Shown: in pieces, positions 17,176-26,112 of the stretch | Position numbering within the stretch: the first letter of the stretch is position 1 | Layout of the letters: each line of letters begins with the position of its first letter | Assembly (NCBI GenBank): GCA_958445065.1 | Contig: CAUCQW010000015.1 | Location: 1 to 59,304 of the forward strand | Length of the DNA stretch: 59,304 nucleotides | Source of the DNA: an uncultured Collinsella sp. | Lineage (GTDB): Bacteria > Actinomycetota > Coriobacteriia > Coriobacteriales > Coriobacteriaceae | Direction of reading: 5' to 3' | Program-made: the position numbers and the translations under genes | Notes under the pieces: generated by a model | What the model saw: only the letters and a program-made list of their open reading frames with translations | Told to the model about the DNA's origin: nothing | Databases searched by the model: none

Positions 17176-18102
17176 CTATGCGAGCTCGTCGGCAATAGCT
17201 GCGACCTGCTCGGCCGTTTCGCACGAATACACGCGAACGTCGCTCAGCGTACGCTTGACCAGGCCCGACAGCGTTTTGCCAGGGCCGACCTCAATAAACG
17301 TGTCGATGCCCTGATTCTGCAGAGTATGCAGCGTGTCGACCCAACGAACGGCATGACTCACCTGATTGGCCAAGACATCCGATGCCGCTCGCGGGTCCGC
17401 CGGATAGGGCGCCGCCGTCATGTTTGCCATGACCGGAATCAGCAGCGGTGACGGCGCGTGGCCGGCTTGGATATACGTCGCCAGCCCCTCAGTCGCCTCG
17501 GCCATATAGGGGCTATGAAATGCGCCCGACACCGCGACTTTCATAGCGCGGCCGCCAGCCTCTTTTACTAGGACGTCGAGCTCCTGCAGCGCCTCGGGCG
17601 CTCCGGCAACAACCGTCTGCTGCGGACTGTTGTAGTTGACCGGCCAGCAGTCCTCGCCGGCCTGTTTTGCCAGGTTCTCGACTTGCGCCGCATCGAGCTT
17701 GATGACGGCGCGCATGCCGCCCGGATGGCGCTCGGCAGCCGCGGCCATCAGCGCCGCGCGCTCGCACACGAGCTCAAAGCCCGCTCGCGTATCGAACGCC
17801 CCCGCAAAGGTGAGCGCGGCGACCTCGCCAAGCGAAAAACCCGCACAGGCGGCAGGTACCACGCCGCGCTCACGCAGGGCGGCAGCCGCTGCCAGATCGT
17901 GAACGAACACGCACGGCTGCGTGTTCTCGGTCTGCGAGAGTTCCTCCTTGGAGGCGCTTCGGCACTGCTCACTGGTCCCCGGGCGCACCTCGTCGACAAT
18001 GGCGAACACCTCGGCGGCCGCCGGCGATGCCTCGATCAGGTCGACGCCCATCGCGGGGTGCTGGGCGCCCTGGCCGGCAAACAGAAACGCTACGCCACCC
18101 AT
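17176..18102 (-). CDS. fabD: Malonyl-CoA:ACP transacylase
   Basis: The protein is about 308 aa. It begins MGGVAFLFAGQGAQHPAMG. The nucleophile Ser lies in GFSLGE, where most family members have GHSLGE, and the catalytic His is in VSGAFHSPYM. It loads malonyl onto ACP. The start at 18102 (ATG) has AAGGGTG seven bases upstream, within the end of fabK, which it overlaps by 13 bases. GTG at 18108 is a less well spaced alternative. Confidence 0.94.
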   Translation of the reverse strand: MGGVAFLFAGQGAQHPAMGVDLIEASPAAAEVFAIVDEVRPGTSEQCRSASKEELSQTENTQPCVFVHDLAAAAALRERGVVPAACAGFSLGEVAALTFAGAFDTRAGFELVCERAALMAAAAERHPGGMRAVIKLDAAQVENLAKQAGEDCWPVNYNSPQQTVVAGAPEALQELDVLVKEAGGRAMKVAVSGAFHSPYMAEATEGLATYIQAGHAPSPLLIPVMANMTAAPYPADPRAASDVLANQVSHAVRWVDTLHTLQNQGIDTFIEVGPGKTLSGLVKRTLSDVRVYSCETAEQVAAIADELA

Positions 18103-19034
18103 GCGCACGCACCCTTCAGGACGTGCTCGGCGCCATCGACTAGGTCGTCAACGATTTCACGTGCACTTTGGCGCTCGTTGACCATGCCGGCAATCTGTCC
18201 ACACAAAAACGAGCCCTCTTCGTAATTGCCGTCCTTGGCGGCCTTGCGAAGGGCGCCCGTGCCCATGGCCCCGAGCTCCTCGACGCTTACGCCCGCCGCC
18301 TCGCTCTTGGCGTAGGCGTTAGTGAAGGGGCTCTTGAGGGCACGCACCGGGTGTCCCGTCGAGCGGCCGGTCGCACGCGTCGAGGTGTCGTTGGCCTTCA
18401 GGACCATCTCCTTGTACTGCTCCGATACGGTGCACTCATCTGCGATCAGAAAGCGCGTACCCACCTGCACGCCGGCGGCGCCCAGCATAAAGGCGGCCGC
18501 CACGCCGCGGCCATCGGCGATACCGCCAGCCGCAACCACGGGAATATCGACCGCATCGACAACCTGTGGCACCAGTGCCATCGTCGAGGTCTCGCCAATA
18601 TGGCCGCCTGATTCGGTACCCTCGGCAACCACGGCAGTGGCTCCACGACGCGCCACGAGACGCGCCAGCGCCACCGAGGCAACGACCGGGATGACCTTGA
18701 TGCCCGCCTCGTTCCACGCCTTCATGTACTTGGTGGGATTGCCGGCACCCGTCACGACGACCGGCACCCGCTCGTCAATCACGACCCGCGCGACCTCGTC
18801 GGCAAACGGGCTCATGAGCATGACGTTGACGCCAAAGGGCTTATCCGTCCTGGCGCGCAGCTCATGAATCTGGTCGCGCAGCCAGTTGGCGTCGGCGTTC
18901 ATGGCCGCGATAATCCCTAAGCCGCCCGCCTCGGACACTGCGGACGCCAGCGAGGCGTCGGCGATCCAGGCCATACCGCCCTGGAACACGGGCTTTTCGA
19001 TGCCGAGCAGATCGCAGAGAGGAGTCTTGAGCAT
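18090..19034 (-). CDS. fabK: FMN-dependent enoyl-ACP reductase II
   Basis: The protein is 314 aa, a TIM-barrel flavoprotein of the nitronate monooxygenase-like family. VFQGGMAWIADASLASAVS, VAEGTESGGHIGE (His near residue 144) and AAGGIADGRGVAAAFMLGA (FMN phosphate site) are present. Its position between acpP and fabD matches FabK of Streptococcus, supporting enoyl reductase over nitronate monooxygenase. FabK enzymes are insensitive to triclosan. It starts two bases after acpP. Confidence 0.92.
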   Translation of the reverse strand: MLKTPLCDLLGIEKPVFQGGMAWIADASLASAVSEAGGLGIIAAMNADANWLRDQIHELRARTDKPFGVNVMLMSPFADEVARVVIDERVPVVVTGAGNPTKYMKAWNEAGIKVIPVVASVALARLVARRGATAVVAEGTESGGHIGETSTMALVPQVVDAVDIPVVAAGGIADGRGVAAAFMLGAAGVQVGTRFLIADECTVSEQYKEMVLKANDTSTRATGRSTGHPVRALKSPFTNAYAKSEAAGVSVEELGAMGTGALRKAAKDGNYEEGSFLCGQIAGMVNERQSAREIVDDLVDGAEHVLKGACAWVA

Positions 19035-19036
19035 CT

Positions 19037-19273
19037 CTACTTCTCCAATGCCGCCTCGACCGTATCGGCGAACTCGCCGACCGTCTTGGGGTTCTCCTCG
19101 GTATCGAGCTGGATGCCAAACTCGTCCTCAACGGCGACGAGGATCTCGACGGTGCCCAGACTGTCGAGACCAATCTCCTCGAGCGTGGATTCGGGCTTCA
19201 TCTCGACGTCGTCAAGACCGGCGGTCTCGCGGATAACATCGCAAACGCGCTCGAAGGTCTTCTGATCTGCCAT
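19037..19273 (-). CDS. acpP: Acyl carrier protein
   Basis: The protein is 78 aa and acidic, with the 4'-phosphopantetheine attachment Ser in GLDSLGTVEI near residue 38. It carries growing acyl chains as thioesters. The ATG is preceded by AAAGGAGAACTACC, a strong ribosome-binding site fitting high expression. It lies 51 bases after fabH. Confidence 0.96.
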   Translation of the reverse strand: MADQKTFERVCDVIRETAGLDDVEMKPESTLEEIGLDSLGTVEILVAVEDEFGIQLDTEENPKTVGEFADTVEAALEK

Positions 19274-19324
19274 GGTAGTTCTCCTTTGTTTGTGCCCTAG
19301 GGGCGTTTTATTTCCTATGTGCGA

Positions 19325-20284
19325 CTACTTCCAACGAAGTAGATAGCCACCTATATCCAGACCGGCGCCAAATCCAACGAGGGCGATGGTGTCGCCCGCA
19401 TTCAGTGCGTTGGTGCGCGCCAGCCGATCAAGCGCAAAGGGAATACAGGCGCTCGAAATATTGCCGGTCTCGCGCAGCGTTCGAACCACGCGCTCGCCTG
19501 GCACGCCGAGGCGCTTGACTGCCTGGCTCAGGATTCGTTCGTTAGCCTGATGGAATACAAAATGGTCGATGTCTTCGACCGAAATGCCCGCATCGCTCGC
19601 AAGCTTATGAACCGTGTCACAGATGGCGTTGACGCCGAACTTGAACACACGGCGGCCATTCATGGACAGCACGCTCTCGCTATCTACGGAGGCCTTAAAC
19701 GGCGAGGTGCCGACCAGTCCGGGAACGCGCAACGTCTCGACGTCGGACGCCGTCGAAAGCTCAACGGCAAGGGGGCTGTCTCCCCCGGCCTCAATCACCG
19801 CGGCGCCTGCCCCATCGCCAAAGAGCACGCAGGTGGCGCGGTCGGTCCAGTCGAGCGCGCGCGTCATCTGCTCGGCGGCAACGACAAGCACATGCTTGGC
19901 TCGTCCTCGGGCGATATAGCCCTCGGCAACATCGAGCGCAAATACGAAGCCGGCGCAGGCCGCCGAGACATCGAAGGCAGGGCACGTCGCGCCTAGTCGC
20001 TCAGCAACGGCACACGCCTCAGCGGGAACAAGATGGTCACCCGTCGTCGTCGAGCAGACGATCAAATCCAACTGGCTCGCGTCGATTCCGGACACCTGGA
20101 GTGCCCGCTCGCTCGCCGCTACGGCAAGGTCATCAAGTGACTCGGTGGTGCAGACGTGGCGGCTCTTGATACCTGTGCGGGTAAAAATCCACTCATCCGA
20201 GGTATCGAGGAACTCGGACAGCTCGTCATTGGAAACACTGCGCTTAGGAAGCGCCGAGCCCGTTCCAAGAATCGTGAAACCCAT
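19325..20284 (-). CDS. fabH: Beta-ketoacyl-ACP synthase III
   Basis: The protein is 319 aa from the ATG at 20284 (MGFTILGTGSALPKRSVSN), preceded by AAAGGAGGTTAGTG. It catalyses the first condensation, acetyl-CoA (or branched acyl-CoA) plus malonyl-ACP. The Cys-His-Asn triad is visible in SAACAGFVFAL, FVFHQANERI and TGNISSACIPFAL. It is the first gene of the ten-gene operon and lies behind two candidate operator copies. Confidence 0.95.
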   Translation of the reverse strand: MGFTILGTGSALPKRSVSNDELSEFLDTSDEWIFTRTGIKSRHVCTTESLDDLAVAASERALQVSGIDASQLDLIVCSTTTGDHLVPAEACAVAERLGATCPAFDVSAACAGFVFALDVAEGYIARGRAKHVLVVAAEQMTRALDWTDRATCVLFGDGAGAAVIEAGGDSPLAVELSTASDVETLRVPGLVGTSPFKASVDSESVLSMNGRRVFKFGVNAICDTVHKLASDAGISVEDIDHFVFHQANERILSQAVKRLGVPGERVVRTLRETGNISSACIPFALDRLARTNALNAGDTIALVGFGAGLDIGGYLLRWK

Positions 20285-20302
20285 CACTAACCTCCTTTGA
20301 GT

Positions 20303-20366
20303 TGTTGACGTGTTTACATCGACCATGAGAGGATAGCGCATTTCAGTCGTTGTTGACGTGTTAACA
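20303..20366. promoter_or_regulatory. fabH/birA control region: two copies of a TGTTGAC-GT-GTTAACA palindrome
   Basis: TGTTGACGTGTTTACA (20303-20318) and TGTTGACGTGTTAACA (20351-20366) are near-palindromes. Their first bases are 48 bp apart and they share flanking sequence. On the minus strand TATCCT (20330-20335) is a plausible fabH -10. With a 17-bp spacer, its -35 would fall inside the distal copy. The proximal copy lies just downstream of the expected transcription start. The arrangement suggests a repressor operator; the regulator is not encoded here. Confidence 0.6.
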
Positions 20367-20460
20367 TTAAATTGCCCAAATGCGACACAGGCTTCACATT
20401 GTGTCTATCTCTCGACACCATTGCGTTATTCACTTATTCATTAAGGAGGTAGCAGCCGTT

Positions 20461-21237
20461 ATGGATGCCAAATTAACGATAGTCGACGTAACCGGATCGA
20501 CCAACGATGACCTGCTCGAAGCAGGAAAACAGGGAGCGCCGCACGGCACAGGACTTGCCGCCCGGACTCAGACAGCAGGACGCGGCCGACGCGGCCACAA
20601 GTGGGATTCAACCGCCGGCAATCTGTTACTCTCGATTGTCCTACGTCCTCGTGTTGATCCCGCCAAGTACTCTGGCCTTGCCGCCGTCAGCGGCCTAGCG
20701 GTGCTCGAGGCGCTCGAAAAGCAGGGTCTTGCAAACGAGATTGGCCTCAAATGGCCCAACGACCTGGTCGCGCGAGGACGCAAGCTCGGCGGCATTCTGG
20801 TCGAAGCCGCACGCGATAACGAAGGCAACCCCTTTGCGGTCTGTGGCATCGGCGTCAACGTGAACTATGTGCCCACGGAGGTGCCCGATGGCGGCCTGCC
20901 GGCAATCGGTCTCTCGGACCTTAACGAGAACGTTCCTGCTGTCGACATGCTCCTCGATGAGGTCTATCACGCAGTTATAGACGCTGTAGATGCCTGGGCA
21001 GAACGCCTCAACGCCATGGAAGAAAACACCGGATCGCTCGCGCCCGTCCACGGCGAATATGTCGCTCACCTCAATTGGATTGGAAAGCACGTTATCGCCC
21101 GCTCCCCTGCCGGTGACGAGCAGGCGCGAGGCATCTTTAAAACCGTCGATACCTTTGGACGCGCGTGCATCGAAACAGAAGACGGCTTGCGATCCTTCCA
21201 TTTTGAGGAGGCGTCGCTGCGCCCCTTGGGCGAATAG
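20461..21237 (+). CDS. birA: Biotin--[acetyl-CoA-carboxylase] ligase without DNA-binding domain
   Basis: The protein is 258 aa from the ATG at 20461 (MDAKLTIVDVTGSTND), with AAGGAGG eleven bases upstream. The biotin/ATP loop GRGRRGHKWDS (about residues 39-49), KWPNDLV and KLGGILVE are intact. There is no N-terminal winged helix, so it is a monofunctional class I ligase and not a repressor. It probably biotinylates AccB. It is divergent from the fab/acc operon and shares its control region. Confidence 0.93.
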   Translation: MDAKLTIVDVTGSTNDDLLEAGKQGAPHGTGLAARTQTAGRGRRGHKWDSTAGNLLLSIVLRPRVDPAKYSGLAAVSGLAVLEALEKQGLANEIGLKWPNDLVARGRKLGGILVEAARDNEGNPFAVCGIGVNVNYVPTEVPDGGLPAIGLSDLNENVPAVDMLLDEVYHAVIDAVDAWAERLNAMEENTGSLAPVHGEYVAHLNWIGKHVIARSPAGDEQARGIFKTVDTFGRACIETEDGLRSFHFEEASLRPLGE

Positions 21238-21291
21238 GGCGCCGCAGCCACCTACTCAGCAGCATTACCAGGCGGTCAAAACCCATCATGC

Positions 21292-21331
21292 AAAACAAAA
21301 GAGCCCCGCTACCGTAATGGCAGCGGGGCTC
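21292..21331 (-). terminator. Terminator after rpsJ (and birA, convergent)
   Basis: GAGCCCCGCT (21301-21310) pairs with AGCGGGGCTC (21322-21331). Read on the minus strand it is followed by TTTTGTTTT, a strong intrinsic terminator 23 bases after the rpsJ stop. It ends the str operon and shows that rpsJ is not transcriptionally linked to rplC. Confidence 0.9.
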
Positions 21332-21353
21332 TGTAAGCTATGAGCGATATCGC

Positions 21354-21662
21354 TTAGAGCTTGATGTCGATGTCGACGCCAGCGGGGAGGTCGAGACGCA
21401 TGAGCGAATCAACGGTGCCCGAGGTGGGGTCGAGGATGTCGATGAGGCGCTTGTGGGTGCGCATCTCGAACTGCTCACGGGAGTCCTTGTTCACGTGCGG
21501 CGAGCGGATAACCGTGTACAGGTTGCGCTCGGTGGGCAGGGGGACAGGACCGGAAACGCGAGCACCGGTCTTCTGAGCGGTCTCGACGATGAGCTTCGCG
21601 GACTGATCGACGACCTCGTGATCATAGCCCTTGAGGCGAATGCGGATCTTCTGGGTAGCCAA
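21354..21662 (-). CDS. rpsJ: 30S ribosomal protein S10 (NusE)
   Basis: The protein is 102 aa: [40 protein letters not shown] and [17 protein letters not shown]10 is both a ribosomal protein and the NusE antitermination factor. In most bacteria it heads the S10 operon directly before rplC. Here it is the last gene of rpsL-rpsG-fusA-rpsJ and is followed by a terminator. Confidence 0.97.
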   Translation of the reverse strand: MATQKIRIRLKGYDHEVVDQSAKLIVETAQKTGARVSGPVPLPTERNLYTVIRSPHVNKDSREQFEMRTHKRLIDILDPTSGTVDSLMRLDLPAGVDIDIKL

Positions 21663-21722
21663 CTTAAACCTCCAAAGAGTGCGAGAGATGTTCTCGCGGA
21701 TTACGTAACAGGGAGCTCGAAC

Positions 21723-23822
21723 TTAGGCGTTCTTGCTCATGACCTCGTCCACGATGGACTTGGGCGCGGGCTCATAAGAGTCGAACTGCATCGTGTAGGA
21801 TGCACGGCCCTGGGTCTGGGAGCGAAGGTCGGTAGCGTAACCGAACATCTCGCCCAGCGGCACCTTGGCACGGATGAGCTTGCTGTTCTTGCGATCCTCC
21901 ATGCCCTCGATCTTGCCGCGGCGACCGGAGAGGTTGCCCATAACGTCGCCCATGTACTGCTCGGGGGTCTCGACCTCGACAGCCATGATCGGCTCGAGCA
22001 GCTGCGGATCGGACTTCTTGAGAGCGTCCTTGATAGCCATGGAACCGGCGATCTTGAAGGCGGCCTCGGAGGAGTCGACCTCGTGGTAAGAACCGTCGAA
22101 CAGGGTGACCTTAACGTCGAGGACCGGGAAGCCGGCGATAACACCGGTGTTCAGGGCCTCCTGGATGCCCTTGTCGATGGACGGGATGTACTCCTTGGGC
22201 ACGACGCCGCCGACGATAGCGTTGACGAACTCGTAGCCGAAGCCCTCCTCCATCTTCTCGAGCTTGATGACGGCGTGGCCGTACTGACCGCGACCGCCGG
22301 ACTGACGGACGAACTTGCCCTCAGCCTTCTCGACGTCGTGACCGGCGGTCTCGCGGTAGGCAACCTGGGGCTTACCGACGTTAGCGTCAACCTTGAACTC
22401 GCGGAGCAGACGGTCGACGATGATCTCGAGGTGCAGCTCGCCCATGCCGGCGATGATGGTCTGGCCGGTCTCGTGGTTGGTGGACACCTGGAAGGTCGGG
22501 TCCTCCTCGGCGAGCTTGGTCAGAGCCAGGGACATCTTGTCCTGCTCGGCCTTGGTCTTGGGCTCGATGGCAACGTCGATAACGGGCTTAGCGAACTCGA
22601 TCTTCTCGAGGACGATCTCCTTGCCCTCGGCGCACAGGGTGTCACCGGTGGTGGAGTTCTTGAAGCCGACGCAAGCGACGATGTCGCCGGCGGCAGCGTC
22701 GTCACGGTCGATACGCTCGGCGGCGTTCATCTCGAGGATGCGGCCGAGACGCTCGCGCTGACCGTTGGAAGCGTTGACCACGTAGGAGCCGGACTCGGCG
22801 CGGCCGGAGTAAACGCGGACGTAGGTGAGCTTACCGACGAACGGGTCGGTCATGATCTTGAAGACCAGGCCGGAGAAAGGCTCGTCGAAGGAAGGATGAC
22901 GCTGGATCTCCTCGCCGGTGTCCGGATCGGTACCGGTGACGGCCTCAACGTCGAGCGGGCTGGGCAGGTAGTCGACGACAGCGTCGAGCAGCTCCTGAAC
23001 GCCCTTGTTCTTGTAGGCGGAGCCCACGAAGACGAGGTTGAGCTCGTTGGCCAGAACGCCCTTGCGCAGAGCAGCCTTGAGCTCCTCGACGGTGAAGTCC
23101 TCCTCCATGAGGATCTTCTCCATGAGCTCGTCGTCAAAGCTGGCAGCAGCGTCGAGGAGCTCCTCGCGCTTGGTGGCAGCGATGTCGGCAAACTCAGCCG
23201 GGATCTCGTCCATCGGCTCGGGGTAGGTCATGCCCTTCTCGTCGGCCTTGAAGTCCCATGCAGTCATGGTAACGAGGTCGATGACGCCCCAGAAGTTGTC
23301 CTCGGCGCCCATCGGGACCTGAGCGGCCACGGCGTTGGCGTCGAGACGATCCTTCATGGTCTCGATAGCGTTGAAGAAGTCAGCGCCCACGCGGTCATAC
23401 TTGTTGATGAAGGCGATGCGGGGGACGTTGAAGGTAGAAGCCTGACGCCAAACGGTCTCAGACTGGGGCTGAACGCCGGCAACGGCGTCGAAGACGGCGA
23501 CAGCGCCATCGAGGACGCGCAGGCAGCGCTCGACCTCGGCGGTGAAGTCAACGTGGCCCGGGGTGTCGATGATCTGGATGCGGTAGTCCTTACCGTCCTT
23601 GTTCCAGAAGCACGTGGTAGCAGCGGAGGTAATGGTTACGCCGCGCTCCTGCTCCTGAACCATCCAGTCCATGGTGGCAGCGCCCTCATGGACCTCACCG
23701 ATCTTGTGGGTCTTACCGGTGTAGTAAAGAATACGCTCGGTCGTGGTGGTCTTACCGGCATCGATGTGGGCCATGATGCCGATGTTACGGGTATCGGAAA
23801 GCTTGTACTTAGGCTTAGCCAT
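21723..23822 (-). CDS. fusA: Elongation factor G
   Basis: The protein is 699 aa with the full five-domain architecture. GTPase motifs are visible: [19 protein letters not shown] (G1), DTPGHVDF (G3) and NKYD (G4). Domain IV contains [10 protein letters not shown]. It drives translocation of tRNA and mRNA. It lies 19 bases after rpsG. tuf, which often follows fusA, is not here; rpsJ follows instead. Confidence 0.97.
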   Translation of the reverse strand: MAKPKYKLSDTRNIGIMAHIDAGKTTTTERILYYTGKTHKIGEVHEGAATMDWMVQEQERGVTITSAATTCFWNKDGKDYRIQIIDTPGHVDFTAEVERCLRVLDGAVAVFDAVAGVQPQSETVWRQASTFNVPRIAFINKYDRVGADFFNAIETMKDRLDANAVAAQVPMGAEDNFWGVIDLVTMTAWDFKADEKGMTYPEPMDEIPAEFADIAATKREELLDAAASFDDELMEKILMEEDFTVEELKAALRKGVLANELNLVFVGSAYKNKGVQELLDAVVDYLPSPLDVEAVTGTDPDTGEEIQRHPSFDEPFSGLVFKIMTDPFVGKLTYVRVYSGRAESGSYVVNASNGQRERLGRILEMNAAERIDRDDAAAGDIVACVGFKNSTTGDTLCAEGKEIVLEKIEFAKPVIDVAIEPKTKAEQDKMSLALTKLAEEDPTFQVSTNHETGQTIIAGMGELHLEIIVDRLLREFKVDANVGKPQVAYRETAGHDVEKAEGKFVRQSGGRGQYGHAVIKLEKMEEGFGYEFVNAIVGGVVPKEYIPSIDKGIQEALNTGVIAGFPVLDVKVTLFDGSYHEVDSSEAAFKIAGSMAIKDALKKSDPQLLEPIMAVEVETPEQYMGDVMGNLSGRRGKIEGMEDRKNSKLIRAKVPLGEMFGYATDLRSQTQGRASYTMQFDSYEPAPKSIVDEVMSKNA

Positions 23823-23841
23823 GTTAGTTCCTTACCTTAAC

Positions 23842-24315
23842 TTACCAACGATAGTGAGAGAACGCGCGGTTGGCCTCGGCCATCTTGAAGACGTCCTCAC
23901 GCTTCTTGACGGAAGCGCCAAGACCGTTGGAGGCGTCGAGGATCTCGTTAGCGAGACGCTCGGCCATGGTCTTCTCCTTGCGAGCGCGGGAGAAGTTGAC
24001 GATCCAGCGGATGCCCAGAGCGGTGGAACGACGGGAGTTGACCTCCATCGGGACCTGATAGGTAGCGCCACCGACACGCTTGGGCTTAACCTCGAGCGTG
24101 GGCTTGACGTTGTCCATAGCCTTCTTGAAGGTAGCGAGAGCGTCGCCACCCTCGGACTTCTCGGCAACGATCTCGAAAGCGGTGTAAACGATGCGCTCAG
24201 CGGTGGCCTTCTTGCCGTCAAGAAGGACCTTGTTGATGAGCTGAGTCACCAGGCGGTTGTTGTAAACGGCGTCAGGCTGAACCTCACGACGATTAGCTGC
24301 TGCACGACGCGGCAT
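23842..24315 (-). CDS. rpsG: 30S ribosomal protein S7
   Basis: The protein is 157 aa: [36 protein letters not shown], the beta-hairpin [13 protein letters not shown], and the C-terminal SHYRW. It is an assembly initiator of the 30S head and contacts E-site tRNA. It lies between rpsL and fusA in standard order. Confidence 0.97.
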   Translation of the reverse strand: MPRRAAANRREVQPDAVYNNRLVTQLINKVLLDGKKATAERIVYTAFEIVAEKSEGGDALATFKKAMDNVKPTLEVKPKRVGGATYQVPMEVNSRRSTALGIRWIVNFSRARKEKTMAERLANEILDASNGLGASVKKREDVFKMAEANRAFSHYRW

Positions 24316-24388
24316 GTGAAATCTCCTTAAGTGTCTACCGTGCGGCGCTTAGGCGGCGCACGGCGAAAGTATCAAAACGTTATCTGGC

Positions 24389-24766
24389 TTATTTAGCCTT
24401 GGGGCGCTTAGCACCGTACTTGGAACGGGCCTGCATACGGTTCTGGACCGGAGCAGCGTCGTAGGCGCCACGGATGACGTGATAACGGACACCAGGGAGG
24501 TCACGGACACGACCGCCGCGGACGAGCACGATGGAGTGCTCCTGCAGGTTGTGGCCCTCACCCGGGATGTAAGCAGTAACTTCGATGCCGTTGACGAGGC
24601 GAACACGGGCAACCTTACGAAGAGCCGAGTTCGGCTTCTTGGGGCTCGTGGTGAAGACGCGGGTGCACACGCCGCGCTTCTGGGAGTTGTGCTGCAGAGC
24701 AGCGTTCTTGGACTTCTTGGGCACGGAACGACGGCCCTGGCGAACCAGCTGGTTAATAGTAGGCAA
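24389..24766 (-). CDS. rpsL: 30S ribosomal protein S12, with Arg at position 88
   Basis: The protein is 125 aa. It starts at TTG ([11 protein letters not shown]) behind AAGGAG, a rare initiation codon for a ribosomal protein. The decoding-site loops are [12 protein letters not shown] (Lys43 normal) and [14 protein letters not shown]. Position 88, Lys in most bacteria, is Arg here (codon at 24503-24505). Lys88Arg is a known streptomycin-resistance substitution in Mycobacterium tuberculosis. Confidence 0.97.
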   Translation of the reverse strand: MPTINQLVRQGRRSVPKKSKNAALQHNSQKRGVCTRVFTTSPKKPNSALRKVARVRLVNGIEVTAYIPGEGHNLQEHSIVLVRGGRVRDLPGVRYHVIRGAYDAAPVQNRMQARSKYGAKRPKAK

Positions 24767-24859
24767 AGCGTACTCCTTCTCGAATGATTCCAGCTTTCTG
24801 TAAAGTGCAACGGCTTGAATCGAGGGGTCAGCATCCCCCTACGAAACACGCAGTTCGAT

Positions 24860-24912
24860 AGGATACGTGCCGTTAGCTGTGCCGTCAACAGACCACGCCG
24901 CCGGGCGTATCC
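24860..24912 (-). promoter_or_regulatory. Promoter of the rpsL-rpsG-fusA-rpsJ operon
   Basis: Minus-strand TTGACG (24883-24888) and TATCCT (24860-24865) are separated by exactly 17 bases, about 95 bases upstream of the rpsL start. Immediately upstream (24894-24912) is a CACG....CGGGCGTATCC sequence. It resembles the motif found before rplC and in the rplW-rplB spacer and may be a shared upstream element. Confidence 0.7.
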
Positions 24913-25035
24913 CAAAATAGCCATATTTCCGCAAAGCCTCCATAAAAGGAATCCCCGCCTGTGCGCAAGTGCCCATTCCAGCCGTCCATGTAACGCAAAA
25001 ATGGCCGCTTCCCCTCTTGGGAAGCGGCCTAGACC

Positions 25036-26112
25036 TTACGAATAGACGATGGTAAAGGGTACTTCTGTTTCGGTCTCTCCTGTTGATGTGCATCTCGTGC
25101 CCTCGAGGGTCACCGAGACCACTTGATCGACATTGATCAGTTTTGTCGGAACCCAGATGTTCTCTCCGCTATTGCGCGCCATCGAAACATAGAAATTGTA
25201 CGCCCCTGCGTCGTCATCTTCGATAATCTGCTCCGATCCATCCTTGTAGCTGACGGTCAGTTTATGATCAACTGCTTCATAGCCCAGATCATCGATGTGC
25301 GTCTGGATGGAAAACGGGCTGATCTCGAGAGGCGAGTCGTCGGAGCGGAGCTCCTTTGTATCGACGTGCGCTCCGACGTTAAACTCTGGCGTCGATACCT
25401 CGATCACCTTCGCATCCTCACCTTTGCCCTCCGTCCAACTGATATTCCAGGTGACCGCATGTCGTAAATCTCGATCGCGATTCCAAGATGCAAAGTACAT
25501 CGTGCCGTTAATGACCGTGTCGCTTGATGTGTCTTTATCAATGGTGCAGCGTGTATCAGCCCATTCCTCGCCGAAGTTCATGCTGGGTGTACTGACGCCC
25601 CCTTCTTCTTCACCATAGAGAACAAGTTCGCCAAGCTCTGCCGCCGGCTTGTAGTAGCTAACGCCATTCGGATTGGACAATGTAAACGTCACAGCACCGC
25701 AACCGTTCTCGTCGATTGCCATCTCATGAATGTCGAGCGTATAGCCGTTGCCCTCGACGGACAGATTGACCTTCTGGACTGCACCCTCCAGGCTTTGGGG
25801 CGCGATACCATCACCAAACTCTCTGGTGTAGGTATATTTCGTCCCCGACGAGCCGCCATTTGTCCAGGTAACGGACTCTCCGTTGCCATGGTTTCCCCAG
25901 GCAGAGGCAAAATAACTGGAATTGACAACAGCGTAGGCGACCCCTCCGGTCGCCAGCACTCCGGCAAGACATCCGATTACGGCAACATACAGAGGCTTCG
26001 CGTGACCCTTTCGGCGAAGCGGCTCGCCAGCAGCGGCATAAAGAACACGGTCAGCAAGATCGCTATCGGCTTGGACGGACTCGAAGGCCTGCTTGATCTG
26101 GTTGGATTTCAC
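25036..26112 (-). CDS. Putative membrane-anchored anti-sigma factor
   Basis: The protein is 358 aa. It has a short cytoplasmic N-terminus (MKSNQIKQAFESVQADSDLADRVLYAA), one membrane segment at about residues 40-62 (YVAVIGCLAGVLATGGVAYAV), and a large extracytoplasmic beta-rich domain resembling DUF4179-type proteins. The start is GTG behind GAGGAGG, within the end of the sigma gene, overlapping it by 50 bases. This sigma-then-single-pass layout is typical of ECF sigma/anti-sigma pairs. Sensing function is unknown. Confidence 0.65.
   Translation of the reverse strand: MKSNQIKQAFESVQADSDLADRVLYAAAGEPLRRKGHAKPLYVAVIGCLAGVLATGGVAYAVVNSSYFASAWGNHGNGESVTWTNGGSSGTKYTYTREFGDGIAPQSLEGAVQKVNLSVEGNGYTLDIHEMAIDENGCGAVTFTLSNPNGVSYYKPAAELGELVLYGEEEGGVSTPSMNFGEEWADTRCTIDKDTSSDTVINGTMYFASWNRDRDLRHAVTWNISWTEGKGEDAKVIEVSTPEFNVGAHVDTKELRSDDSPLEISPFSIQTHIDDLGYEAVDHKLTVSYKDGSEQIIEDDDAGAYNFYVSMARNSGENIWVPTKLINVDQVVSVTLEGTRCTSTGETETEVPFTIVYS

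Noticed and set aside
21453..23840. A 795-codon plus-strand frame opposite fusA
   Set aside because: Same antisense artefact. fusA and rpsJ on the minus strand are unequivocal.
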